Source of the DNA: Bacteroidota bacterium
GTDB lineage: Bacteria > Bacteroidota > Bacteroidia > Bacteroidales > VadinHA17
Direction: 5' to 3'
DNA: 39,479 nt
NCBI GenBank assembly: GCA_030618105.1
Contig: JAUXED010000011.1
Span: 1-39,479 of the forward strand
A program made the translations under genes and the position numbers. Positions 9,132-16,942 of the stretch are shown one piece after another. Under the pieces are notes generated by a model, which had not been told where the DNA came from, ran no database searches, and was given only the letters and a program-made list of their open reading frames with translations. Numbering within the stretch: the stretch's first letter is position 1; every line of letters begins with the position of its first letter.

Positions 9132-9303
9132 TTTTTTAAACTTTAAAATCAGGTTAAAACTTTACCTCTTTCCATTTACTCATTTTATCATTTACTTACC
9201 TGCTCACCTAACTTAACTTTTGCAACAAGAATTCCTAAATAATAAGATCGTTCGAAATTAACATAAATCCTTTCGTTAAAAAAATGCTTTTCCGGAAAAT
9301 GAA

Positions 9304-9324
9304 TCGTGAGTTGTAAGTCGTGAA
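9304..9324. repeat. Heptad repeat, three units (TCGTGAG type)
   Basis: TCGTGAG, TTGTAAG and TCGTGAA run end to end just upstream of the gltX promoter element. The 7-bp period is the same as in the tracts at 7859, 13577 and 15204, although the units have diverged. Confidence 0.45.
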
Positions 9325-9340
9325 TTATCCGGAAGAACTT

Positions 9341-9348
9341 TATATTTG
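9341..9348 (+). promoter_or_regulatory. -7 promoter element of gltX
   Basis: TATATTTG matches the Bacteroidota -7 consensus TAnnTTTG exactly. No TTG lies at 19-21 bp upstream, so only half the promoter is supported. Transcription would start near 9355, leaving a very short leader before the ATG at 9364. Confidence 0.45.
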
Positions 9349-9363
9349 TATAAAATTTATTTT

Positions 9364-10899
9364 ATGCCAGAAAAACCCGTTCGAGTTCGTTTTGCCCCAA
9401 GTCCAACCGGTCCGTTGCATATAGGCGGGGTGAGAACAGCATTATTTAATTATCTGTTCGCGAAGAAGCATAATGGTAAATTTATTTTGCGTATTGAAGA
9501 CACTGACCAGGCAAGATATGTTGCCGGCGCTGAGGATTATCTATTAGAGTCACTGGAATGGTGTGGAATAAAACCCGATGAGGGAGTGAATATCGGTGGT
9601 GATTACGGACCATACAGACAATCGGAACGCAAAGAAAGTTATCATAAATATGTAAAACAACTGGTTGAAAAGGAGTATGCTTATTATGCTTTTGATACTC
9701 CTGAAGAATTGGAAAAGAAACGGAAAGAATATGAATCCAGGGGAGAAACTTTCACTTATAATGCAGCTGAAAGGAATAGTTTGTCAAATTCTCTCTCTCT
9801 GTCAGCTGAAGAGGTGAAGGAAAAGCTTAATTCGGGATACCCATTCGTTATACGTTATAAAATGCCCGTTGGCGAAGAGCTGGTATTTGAAGATGTCATC
9901 CGGGGTAGAGTAATGGTAAATACTAACACGCTGGATGATAAAGTATTGTTCAAAGCAGACGGGATGCCCACATACCATCTTGCTAATGTGGTGGATGATT
10001 ACCTTATGAAAATATCACATGTGATCAGGGGTGAGGAGTGGTTGCCATCATTGCCCCTGCATGTATTGCTGTACAGAAGTTTTGGATGGGAAGCTGAAAT
10101 GCCGGAATTTGCTCATATGCCGCTTACCCTGAAACCGGATGGTAAAGGAAAATTAAGCAAGCGGGATGGAGATCTGGGTGGTTTCCCTGTTTTTCCTTTG
10201 AGTTGGACAGATCCGAAAACCAATAAAATATCCAAAGGTTATAAGGAATCCGGCTATTTCCCTGAAGCTTTTATTAATATCATTGCTCTTCTGGGATGGA
10301 ACCCGGGAACAACTCAGGAAATTTTCTCCATGGATGAGTTAATCGGGGCTTTTTCACTTGAAAAGGTAGGTAAAGCAGGTGCCCGGTTCGATCCGGATAA
10401 GGCAAAATGGTTTAATCACTATTATCTGCAAAAACAGGATATGGGCACGTTGGCTGATTCTTTTAAAGAAATATTGGAGGAGAAAAAGGCAGATTATGCG
10501 GATATCGATGTCAGGAAAGTGGTGGAGCTGATACGGGAACGGGCAAATTTTGTCTCCGACTTCTGGGATCAGGGGCATTTCTTTTTCAAGCCTCCTGAAG
10601 AATATGATCCGAAAGCTGTGAAGAAAAATTGGAAAGAGGATACTCCAGGGATCATGAATGAATTAAAACAGGTTTTATCAGATATTGAAATTTCTGAATT
10701 TACAACTGAGAATACAGAAGAAAAGGTGAAGCAATGGATCAATAAAAAAGAACTTGGTATGGGTAAGGTAATGAACCCTTTCAGGTTGTCTGTTGTGGGT
10801 GCATTGAGGGGTCCGCATTTATTTGATATTATTGCTCTGACAGGGAAAAAGAAAACCCTGAAGCGAATTGATCAGGCTTTGAAATATATTAAAAAATAG
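9364..10899 (+). CDS. gltX: Glutamyl-tRNA synthetase
   Basis: This class I aminoacyl-tRNA synthetase charges tRNA-Glu. It has the HIGH signature as PSPTGPLHIGG (residues 12-22) and the KMSKS signature as KLSKR (263-267). It has 511 residues from the ATG at 9364. The frame stays open to a TTG at 9346, but that TTG overlaps the -7 promoter element TATATTTG and adds MYKIYF before the family-typical MPEKPVRVRFAPSPTG, so the ATG is preferred. It faces glnS with a 42-bp gap. Because a separate GlnS is present, this enzyme is probably discriminating and charges only tRNA-Glu (inference). Confidence 0.95.
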   Translation: MPEKPVRVRFAPSPTGPLHIGGVRTALFNYLFAKKHNGKFILRIEDTDQARYVAGAEDYLLESLEWCGIKPDEGVNIGGDYGPYRQSERKESYHKYVKQLVEKEYAYYAFDTPEELEKKRKEYESRGETFTYNAAERNSLSNSLSLSAEEVKEKLNSGYPFVIRYKMPVGEELVFEDVIRGRVMVNTNTLDDKVLFKADGMPTYHLANVVDDYLMKISHVIRGEEWLPSLPLHVLLYRSFGWEAEMPEFAHMPLTLKPDGKGKLSKRDGDLGGFPVFPLSWTDPKTNKISKGYKESGYFPEAFINIIALLGWNPGTTQEIFSMDELIGAFSLEKVGKAGARFDPDKAKWFNHYYLQKQDMGTLADSFKEILEEKKADYADIDVRKVVELIRERANFVSDFWDQGHFFFKPPEEYDPKAVKKNWKEDTPGIMNELKQVLSDIEISEFTTENTEEKVKQWINKKELGMGKVMNPFRLSVVGALRGPHLFDIIALTGKKKTLKRIDQALKYIKK

Positions 10900-10924
10900 C
10901 TAATATCATTATACTTTGCATTTT

Positions 10925-10940
10925 TGCCAACTGCCAACTG
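10925..10940. repeat. Two heptad units (TGCCAAC)
   Basis: TGCCAAC occurs twice in tandem, with a third copy just begun, in the 42-bp gap between the convergent gltX and glnS genes. It is short and could be chance, but it matches the 7-bp period seen in four other gaps. Confidence 0.35.
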
Positions 10941-10941
10941 A

Positions 10942-12663
10942 TTATTTTTTCCCCATTTGTTCTTGTTTTTTCTGCATTTTCCCCCAGCTATCTCTAAGAG
11001 GAACTGTCAGGTTAAAGACTAGGTGATCTTCCGTGGAGTCATAATCAACACAGAAATAACCGATACGCTGGAACTGGAATTTATCCATTGGTTTGGATGT
11101 GCTGAGGGAAGGTTCAACCTTACATTTAAGCACCTTAAGTGAATCCGGATTAATAAATTCTTTATAATCATCATCTTTCTGCCCTGCCGGATCAGGATGA
11201 TCAAAAAGGCGGTCATACATTCTTACTTCAGCATTTACTGCATGTGGTGCAGAAACCCAGTGCAGTGTGCCTTTTACTTTCTTCTGGCTGCCGCTGCCAC
11301 TTTTTGTGTCCGGATCGTAAGTGCAATACAATTCTGTGATCTCTCCGGTCTCCGGATTTTTTTTGAAATCCTCACATTTAATGATATAAGCACTTTTCAG
11401 TCGAACTTCACGACCGGGGGCAAGCCGGAAAAATTTTCCGGGAGGATCTTCCATAAAATCACTTTTTTCAATTAATATCTCCCTGGAGAAGGGGATAGTG
11501 TGGCTCCCCATGGTTTCATCCTCAGGATTATTTATTGTTTCCAGGTTTTCAGTTTTTCCTTCAGGGTAATTTGTAATGATCACTTTTAGCGGGTCGAGAA
11601 CTGCCATTACCCTTGGAGCTTTTTTGTTCAGGTCATCTTTCAAGGCATATTCAAGCAGGGATACATCTATCACATTGTCCCTTTTTGCGACTCCTACCCG
11701 GTTGGAAAAATTGCGGATAGATTCAGAGGTATAACCACGTCGTCTCAGTCCTGAAATGGTAGGCATGCGTGGATCGTTCCAGCTGTTTACATAACCTTCA
11801 TTAACCAGCTCAAGCAGTTTGCGTTTACTCATAATGGTATAGCTCAGGTTCAGGCGTGCAAATTCAGTTTGCACAGGTCTGTAATCCCCTTCCACGATCT
11901 GGTCGAGAAACCAGTCGTATAATGGTTTATGAACTTCAAATTCCAGGGTGCAGAGTGAATGAGTGATTCCTTCAATAAAGTCAGATTGTCCGTGTGCCCA
12001 GTCGTACATCGGATAAATGCACCATTTGTCCCCGGTACGATGATGCGGTTTTTTAAGGATCCTGTACATAAGAGGGTCACGAAGGTGCATGTTGGGAGCA
12101 GCCATATCGATCTTTGCCCGCAACACTTTTGATCCTTCATCAAACACGCCGTTTTTCATACGATCAAACAGATCGAGATTTTCCTCAACGCTTCTGTTCC
12201 TGTACGGACTTTCCTGTCCCGGTTCTGTTGGTGTCCCTTTCTGTTTCGCAATCTCCGCAGCTGTCTGGTCGTCAACGTAAGCCTTGCCCTTTTTTATTAT
12301 CTTAATTGCCCACTCATATAACTGATCAAAATAATCAGAGGCATACCTGGGTTCACCTATCCAATCAAATCCCAACCATCTTATATCTTCCAGAATGGAA
12401 TCAATATACTCAACTTCCTCTTTAATAGGGTTTGTATCGTCAAAGCGAAGATTAGTTTTCCCTTTGTATTTCAGCCCGAGCCCGAAATTCAGACAAATTG
12501 ATTTGGCATGACCTATGTGCAGATATCCGTTTGGTTCAGGTGGGAACCGGGTATATACTTCTCCACGGTTTTTGTTGTTTTGGATATCCTCTTCAATCAT
12601 ACTTTCAATAAAATTGAGCGGTGTACGGGTTTCCTCTGATTTTTCCATGTTTCCCATTTTCAA
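10942..12663 (-). CDS. glnS: Glutaminyl-tRNA synthetase
   Basis: This class I synthetase charges tRNA-Gln directly. The HIGH motif is PEPNGYLHIGHAKSI (residues 42-56) and the KMSKS equivalent is TIMSKRKL near residue 280. Other family blocks are LRFDDTNP, YPMYDWAHGQSDFIEGITHS (which binds the acceptor end) and ARLNLSYT. It is 573 aa, close to bacterial GlnS of about 555. The C-terminal anticodon-binding beta-barrels are complete (YFCVDYDS, NLTVPLRDSWGK). The start is uncertain: M1, M3 and M6 all precede the conserved part within six codons. The gene points away from a 420-bp repeat-filled gap and converges on gltX. Confidence 0.95.
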   Translation of the reverse strand: MKMGNMEKSEETRTPLNFIESMIEEDIQNNKNRGEVYTRFPPEPNGYLHIGHAKSICLNFGLGLKYKGKTNLRFDDTNPIKEEVEYIDSILEDIRWLGFDWIGEPRYASDYFDQLYEWAIKIIKKGKAYVDDQTAAEIAKQKGTPTEPGQESPYRNRSVEENLDLFDRMKNGVFDEGSKVLRAKIDMAAPNMHLRDPLMYRILKKPHHRTGDKWCIYPMYDWAHGQSDFIEGITHSLCTLEFEVHKPLYDWFLDQIVEGDYRPVQTEFARLNLSYTIMSKRKLLELVNEGYVNSWNDPRMPTISGLRRRGYTSESIRNFSNRVGVAKRDNVIDVSLLEYALKDDLNKKAPRVMAVLDPLKVIITNYPEGKTENLETINNPEDETMGSHTIPFSREILIEKSDFMEDPPGKFFRLAPGREVRLKSAYIIKCEDFKKNPETGEITELYCTYDPDTKSGSGSQKKVKGTLHWVSAPHAVNAEVRMYDRLFDHPDPAGQKDDDYKEFINPDSLKVLKCKVEPSLSTSKPMDKFQFQRIGYFCVDYDSTEDHLVFNLTVPLRDSWGKMQKKQEQMGKK

Positions 12664-12784
12664 TTTGGATTTTTCGATACGTTCGCCGAATGCAGGGTTG
12701 TATTTATTATATGCATTGACGGCTCATGTATATCGATTGTTTTACAGATGCAAAAATAAAAGGAAATATTAGATTTATTGAATA

Positions 12785-12830
12785 ATTAGTGAAGGAATAA
12801 TGGAATGATGGAATAATGGGAAGATGGAAA
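12785..12830. repeat. Octad tract (GGAATAAT type)
   Basis: Units GGAATAAT, GGAATGAT, GGAATAAT and GGGAAGAT lie end to end at 12795-12826, just before the larger 9/27-bp array. Similar degenerate units reappear after that array up to about 12985. Confidence 0.6.
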
Positions 12831-12832
12831 AG

Positions 12833-12949
12833 GGGAATAGAGGGAATAGAGGGATTAAAGGGAATAGAGGGAATAGAGGGATTAAAGGGAATAGAGGGAA
12901 TAAAGGGATTAAAGGGAAAAGAGGGAATAAAGGGATTAAAGGGAATAAT
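12833..12949. repeat. 27-bp higher-order tandem repeat made of 9-bp units
   Basis: Thirteen 9-bp units run without a gap. They are arranged as four copies of a 27-bp triplet: GGGAATAGA, GGGAATAGA, GGGATTAAA. Copies 1 and 2 are identical; copies 3 and 4 carry single changes (GGGAATAAA, GGGAAAAGA). The array ends with GGGAATAAT at 12941-12949. The top strand has no C. Read from the ATG at 12824 it encodes Gly-Asn-Arg/Gly-Ile-Lys triplets, but I treat it as a non-coding satellite. It fills the divergent glnS-folB gap. Confidence 0.9.
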
Positions 12950-13025
12950 GGAATAATGGAATATTGGAATAATGGGAAGATGGGAGAGTGGAATAAAAGA
13001 AAAGAGGGAAAACTGGCACAAATCA

Positions 13026-13056
13026 TTTGAAAAACAGATTTTCTTTCGCTAATTTG
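13026..13056 (+). promoter_or_regulatory. Candidate folB promoter
   Basis: TTTG at 13026-13029, a 20-bp gap, then TAATTTG at 13050-13056. The -33 element and spacing fit the Bacteroidota consensus; the -7 element has one base fewer than TAnnTTTG. The start codon of folB follows 27 bp later. Confidence 0.45.
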
Positions 13057-13083
13057 CTTTTAAAAACAACTTAAAAATTATAT

Positions 13084-13455
13084 ATGAGCGTTATACAGAT
13101 TGAAAACATGGAATTTTATGCTTACCATGGGCATTTCAGGGAGGAACAGATTGTTGGGAACAGGTTCTTAGTGAATCTGTGGATTGAAACGGATATGAGC
13201 AAACCGGCTGAAACAGACAGTCTTGATGATGCTGTTAACTACCAGGTCGCGTATAAGCTGATAAGGAAAGAGATGGAGAAAAAATCAAATTTGCTCGAGC
13301 ATATTGCAAAAAGGATTTTGGATGCTCTTTTTGAGGGTTTGGAGGGAATTGAAAAGGTAAGGGTAAAAATTTCAAAAATGAATCCACCTGTGGGAGGGAA
13401 AGTAGATAGTGTAAGTGTATCTCTGGGGCGTACAAATAAAGGGGAATATTTTTAA
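13084..13455 (+). CDS. folB: Dihydroneopterin aldolase
   Basis: FolB cleaves 7,8-dihydroneopterin to 6-hydroxymethyl-7,8-dihydropterin and glycolaldehyde in folate synthesis. At 123 aa it has the normal length. Family blocks are MEFYAYHGHFREEQ with the conserved pterin-site glutamate, VNLWIETDMSKPAETDSLDDAVNY, LLEHIAKRI and the active-site lysine segment VRVKISKMNPPVGGKVDSVSV. It is a single gene between the satellite array and the tRNA-Cys region. No other folate gene is nearby. Confidence 0.92.
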   Translation: MSVIQIENMEFYAYHGHFREEQIVGNRFLVNLWIETDMSKPAETDSLDDAVNYQVAYKLIRKEMEKKSNLLEHIAKRILDALFEGLEGIEKVRVKISKMNPPVGGKVDSVSVSLGRTNKGEYF

Positions 13456-13576
13456 GTTAATTATCGCATTTATTTAACTTATATTACCAGTTTCCGGTAG
13501 TTGAAATGATTTGTTTTTGAATTAAACATAAAAAGATATTATAAGTCATTGAAATATAGCATATTAACCAGCAACT

Positions 13577-13604
13577 AGTAACCAGTAACCAGTAACAAGT
13601 AAGT
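13577..13604. repeat. Heptad repeat, four units (AGTAACC type)
   Basis: AGTAACC, AGTAACC, AGTAACA and AGTAAGT follow one another between folB and tRNA-Cys. The GTAAC core is shared with the tracts at 7859 (reverse strand) and 15204. Confidence 0.65.
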
Positions 13605-13655
13605 AACTTAAATTAATTTATGCTTAAAATCAGAGGAAAGCGTATAAAATCATTA

Positions 13656-13687
13656 TTGGTATAACTGGATTAATTTGCATAAATTTG
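13656..13687 (+). promoter_or_regulatory. tRNA-Cys promoter
   Basis: TTG at 13656-13658, a 21-bp gap, then TAAATTTG at 13680-13687, an exact match to the Bacteroidota TTG/TAnnTTTG promoter. The tRNA begins 16 bp after the -7 element, so transcription would start only about nine bases before it. Confidence 0.75.
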
Positions 13688-13703
13688 TAATCCATAAAAA
13701 AAA

Positions 13704-13774
13704 GGTCGCGTGACCGAGTGGCTAGGTGGCGGTCTGCAAAACCGTTGACGGCGGTTCGAATCCGCCCGCGACCT
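13704..13774 (+). tRNA. tRNA-Cys (anticodon GCA)
   Basis: All arms fold. Acceptor GGTCGCG (13704-13710) pairs with CGCGACC (13767-13773) and T is the discriminator base, as expected for cysteine. The D-stem pairs ACC with GGT. The anticodon stem GCGGT/ACCGT holds the loop CTGCAAA with anticodon GCA. The T-stem GGCGG/CCGCC holds TTCGAAT. The length is 71 nt and CCA is not encoded. A good promoter lies just upstream, and a perfect hairpin starts at the discriminator base. Confidence 0.95.
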
Positions 13775-13816
13775 CAACAAAATCCTCATCCACGCAGGCA
13801 GTGAGGATTTTGTTGA
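13774..13816. repeat. Perfect 15-bp inverted repeat directly after tRNA-Cys
   Basis: TCAACAAAATCCTCA (13774-13788) is the exact reverse complement of TGAGGATTTTGTTGA (13802-13816), with a 13-base loop. It could act as a terminator or 3'-processing stem, but no T-run follows. A third copy of the left arm lies at 13862-13876. Confidence 0.85.
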
Positions 13817-13876
13817 GTGGCTACCCCAAACCGGATCAGCGTAGCTAATCCGCCCGCGACCTCAACAAAATCCTCA
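13815..13876 (+). pseudogene. Decayed partial copy of tRNA-Cys with its downstream flank
   Basis: GAGTGGCTA (13815-13823) repeats the D-arm of the intact tRNA (13716-13724). A perfect 30-bp direct repeat (13847-13876) then copies the T-stem, the acceptor 3' strand and the first 14 bases after the tRNA (13759-13788). The middle is shortened by 11 bases and has lost the anticodon arm, and the 5' acceptor strand is absent, so it cannot be a tRNA. The offset between the direct repeats is 88 bp. It could be a slipped tandem duplication or a scar from integration at the tRNA 3' end. Confidence 0.75.
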
Positions 13877-13956
13877 CCCAACTCATATTCTTCTCAGCTT
13901 ATAGGTTTCTCTATAACAATTGCAATCCCGCAGTTATTTTCTTAAGCTCTTTTAGT

Positions 13957-13964
13957 TATATTTG
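13957..13964 (+). promoter_or_regulatory. -7 promoter element for the GH130 gene
   Basis: TATATTTG matches the Bacteroidota -7 consensus exactly. No clear TTG lies 19-21 bp upstream. The coding start follows 66 bp later. Confidence 0.45.
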
Positions 13965-14030
13965 ATCTTTCTGAAAAAAAATGAGCAGGGTCATTTATAT
14001 GCATGAAATTTTAAATCAAAAAAAATAGTT

Positions 14031-15170
14031 ATGGTACACGGAAAATTTTACGTTCGATTTCAAATATTTGTTGTTTTTATTTCTGTAGTTTTAATTACCT
14101 CCTGTTCTGGTCCGGATGATAAAACCGGTGATTGGATGATTGGACCGTTCAGTAAGCTGGATGATAGTAATCCGTGTCTTGTACCCGGTGACAGTGCGGT
14201 TTTTAATTGTCCTGTGAACGGAGAAATGATCAACTGGGAAATTAAAGATGTCTTTAACCCGGCAGTGGTTGTAAGAGACGATAAAATATATCTCCTGTAC
14301 AGGGCGGAAGATTCTGTCGGGCAACACCTTGGCACCTCCAGGATCGGACTGGCTGAAAGCTCTGATGGGTTGACATTCACAAAACGTCCGGAACCTGTTC
14401 TTTATCCTGACAATGACCAGATGAACCAGTTTGAATGGGATGGCGGTTGCGAAGATCCAAGAGTCGTGGAGGATAATGAAGGGAGGTATATTATGACCTA
14501 TACTGCATGGGATGGTGATATTGCCCGTTTATGTGTTGCCACTTCTGCCGACCTGGTGAACTGGAAGAAATATGGTCTTGCTTTCGATAACGCATATAAC
14601 GGCAAATATCATGATACATGGTCGAAGTCGGGATCAATAGTGTGCAAACTCAAAGGGAATCGTATTGTGGCAGATCTGGTTAATGGGAAATACTGGATGT
14701 ACTGGGGCGATTCTGATATATACCTGGCAACTTCTGAGAACCTTATCGACTGGAAACCGGTTGAAAATGAGGATGGGAGCCTTAAGCCGGTTTTTTCTCC
14801 CCGTAAGGGATATTTCGATAGTGAACTAATTGAGCCGGGACCGCCTGCCCTGATAACTGAACAAGGGATAGTGATGATATATAACAGTAAGAACAGTGCA
14901 ACCGAAGGAGATGAGAATCTTCCTGACGGAACATATGCAGCCGGACAGGTTCTAATGGATGCCCGGGATCCCGGAAAAATGCTTAAACGTACTGAAGAAT
15001 ATTTTTTCTTTCCTGAAAAGCCTTATGAGATAACAGGGCAGGTAAATAATGTATGTTTCCTGGAGGGACTAGCCTGGTTCAGGAATAAATGGTTCCTTTA
15101 TTATGGTACTGCCGATTCGAAAATCGCCGTTGCTGTTTATTATCCCCAAAGTCATTCTCCCGGTGAATAA
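14031..15170 (+). CDS. Secreted GH130-family mannoside hydrolase/phosphorylase lipoprotein
   Basis: This 379-residue lipoprotein has a signal peptide ending in the lipobox LITSC (C25), followed by a five-bladed-propeller glycosidase of the GH130 type. Supporting blocks are VFNPAVVVRDDKIYLLYRAED and GGCEDPRVV. In this family the aspartate of EDPR (D142) is the general acid. Known GH130 members act on beta-mannosides, either by phosphorolysis in the cytoplasm or by hydrolysis outside it. Because this one is exported and anchored, hydrolysis of beta-1,2- or similar mannosides is more likely (inference). It lies 110 bp upstream of a sodium symporter on the same strand, which could import the released sugar. 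Confidence 0.8.
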   Translation: MVHGKFYVRFQIFVVFISVVLITSCSGPDDKTGDWMIGPFSKLDDSNPCLVPGDSAVFNCPVNGEMINWEIKDVFNPAVVVRDDKIYLLYRAEDSVGQHLGTSRIGLAESSDGLTFTKRPEPVLYPDNDQMNQFEWDGGCEDPRVVEDNEGRYIMTYTAWDGDIARLCVATSADLVNWKKYGLAFDNAYNGKYHDTWSKSGSIVCKLKGNRIVADLVNGKYWMYWGDSDIYLATSENLIDWKPVENEDGSLKPVFSPRKGYFDSELIEPGPPALITEQGIVMIYNSKNSATEGDENLPDGTYAAGQVLMDARDPGKMLKRTEEYFFFPEKPYEITGQVNNVCFLEGLAWFRNKWFLYYGTADSKIAVAVYYPQSHSPGE

Positions 15171-15203
15171 CAAGGAAAAATTCTCTGAGTTGAATTTATG
15201 AAC

Positions 15204-15231
15204 CTGTAAACCGTAACACGAAACACGTAAC
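15204..15231. repeat. Heptad repeat, four units (ACGTAAC type)
   Basis: CTGTAAA, CCGTAAC, ACGAAAC and ACGTAAC run end to end in the gap between the GH130 gene and the symporter. Confidence 0.6.
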
Positions 15232-15280
15232 TTTTTGACATAAAAAACATCAATTAAAAAATAGCTAAACATCTCATCTG

Positions 15281-16942
15281 ATGGAAGGATTTCATTTTCT
15301 TGACTGGATCGTTTTGGGTCTTTTCGGACTTGCTTTAATTGGTATCATTGTATGGGTAAGCAGGATGAAAGAAGATACATCGACAGATTATTTTCTTGCC
15401 GGTCGTGATGTTACCTGGCTGGCTATCGGAGCTTCGATATTTGCATCAAACATTGGTTCGGAACACCTGGTAGGTCTGGCCGGTGCCGGTGCTTCGAGCG
15501 GTATGGCAATGGCTCACTGGGAAATGCATGGATGGATGATCCTTGTCCTTGGATGGGTTTTTGTTCCGTTTTATTCAAGAAGTATGGTCTTTACCATGCC
15601 TGAATTCCTGGAAAAAAGATATAATGCAAGTACCCGCTCATTTCTTTCTATAATATCACTGGTTAGCTATGTGCTTACAAAAGTAGCTGTAACAGTATAT
15701 GCAGGGGGTATTGTGTTTAAGCAGGTATTCGGGATAGAAAGCTGGATGGGAATTGATTTTTTCTGGATTGGGGCAATCGGACTTGTAATTATTACAGGGA
15801 TCTATACCGTAATTGGCGGTATGAAATCGGTGCTGTACACTTCTATCCTTCAAACACCTATTCTGCTGATTGGATCAATCTCAATTCTTGTAATCGGGTT
15901 AATAAAAGTTGGGGGCTGGGGTGAGCTGAAAATGATATGCGACAGTAATGTAACCGGTTACGGTGATGGTATGATGAGCCTTATGCGGTCGTCAAAGGAT
16001 CCTGAATTTCCGTGGACCGGTGTAATACTGGGTTCGGCAATTATTGGTTTCTGGTATTGGTGTACAGATCAATACATTGTTCAAAGAGTTCTCTCCGGAA
16101 AGAACCAGACCCAGTCACGAAGAGGTGCCATTTTTGGCGGATACCTGAAACTATTGCCCGTATTCATCTTTCTTATTCCCGGAATGATCGCTTATGCATT
16201 AGACCAGAAAGGTGTTATTGAACTGACCAGTTCTGATGCAGCTTTCCCAACACTGGTGTCTGAACTATTACCGATTGGTATGAAAGGTCTTGTTGTGGGG
16301 GGACTGATGGCGGCACTTATGAGCTCGCTTGCTTCACTTTTCAATTCTTCGGCAATGCTGTTTACAATTGATTTCTACAAAAAATTTCGCCCTGATACCA
16401 GTGAAAAACGGTTGGTTTTTGTTGGACGGGTAGCAACAATTGTTATTGTTATCCTTGGTGTTTTATGGATTCCTGTTATGAAAAGCATCGGAAAGGTATT
16501 ATATGAATACCTCCAGGATGTTCAGTCGCTTCTTGCACCCGGGATCGCATCTGTTTTCCTGCTTGGTGTATTCTGGAAAAGGACTTCGCCGGCAGCCGGA
16601 TTCACCGGATTAGCGACAGGTTTCGTGTTGGGAATGACAAGGTTGGCACTGAAAGTATTTGAATCAGGTCTTAATACCGATGGATTTGTATATAAAATAT
16701 TTGTTGCACCCAACTGGCTCCATTATGAAATTTATCTTTTTGTTTTGTGTCTTGCTGTGATAGTGGTAGTTACATATTTCACAAAACCGCCAATAAAAGA
16801 AAAGCTGGTTGGTTTAACCTTTGCTTATTCAACACCTGAACAAAGAGCAGCAACAAGGGCAAGTTGGAATAAATGGGATGTTATTAATTCGGTTGTTATC
16901 CTGAGCGTGATCGTACTGTTCTATATTTATTTCTGGAAATAA
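15281..16942 (+). CDS. Sodium/solute symporter (SSS family, SGLT-like)
   Basis: This 553-residue inner-membrane protein has about 13-14 hydrophobic segments. It matches the SSS/SGLT family by TSTDYFLAGRDVTWLAIGASIFASNIGSEHLVGLAGAGA near the N-terminus, YTVIGGMKSVLYT, and GGLMAALMSSLASLFNSSAMLFT, which carries the small polar residues of the sodium site. Members of this subgroup carry sugars or sugar acids with sodium. The only context for the substrate is the GH130 lipoprotein just upstream, which suggests a mannose-containing sugar (inference). Its stop codon abuts the stop codon of the convergent gene at 16943, with no base between them. Confidence 0.9.
   Translation: MEGFHFLDWIVLGLFGLALIGIIVWVSRMKEDTSTDYFLAGRDVTWLAIGASIFASNIGSEHLVGLAGAGASSGMAMAHWEMHGWMILVLGWVFVPFYSRSMVFTMPEFLEKRYNASTRSFLSIISLVSYVLTKVAVTVYAGGIVFKQVFGIESWMGIDFFWIGAIGLVIITGIYTVIGGMKSVLYTSILQTPILLIGSISILVIGLIKVGGWGELKMICDSNVTGYGDGMMSLMRSSKDPEFPWTGVILGSAIIGFWYWCTDQYIVQRVLSGKNQTQSRRGAIFGGYLKLLPVFIFLIPGMIAYALDQKGVIELTSSDAAFPTLVSELLPIGMKGLVVGGLMAALMSSLASLFNSSAMLFTIDFYKKFRPDTSEKRLVFVGRVATIVIVILGVLWIPVMKSIGKVLYEYLQDVQSLLAPGIASVFLLGVFWKRTSPAAGFTGLATGFVLGMTRLALKVFESGLNTDGFVYKIFVAPNWLHYEIYLFVLCLAVIVVVTYFTKPPIKEKLVGLTFAYSTPEQRAATRASWNKWDVINSVVILSVIVLFYIYFWK

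Noticed and set aside
12833-12949. Possible CRISPR array
   Set aside because: The units are 9 and 27 bp with no unique spacers and no cas genes nearby.
12824-13030. A 68-aa frame encoding Gly-X-Y (collagen-like) repeats
   Set aside because: It is produced automatically by a 9-bp repeat unit; the opposite strand is equally open. There is no signal peptide or family match, and similar low-complexity tracts fill other gaps.
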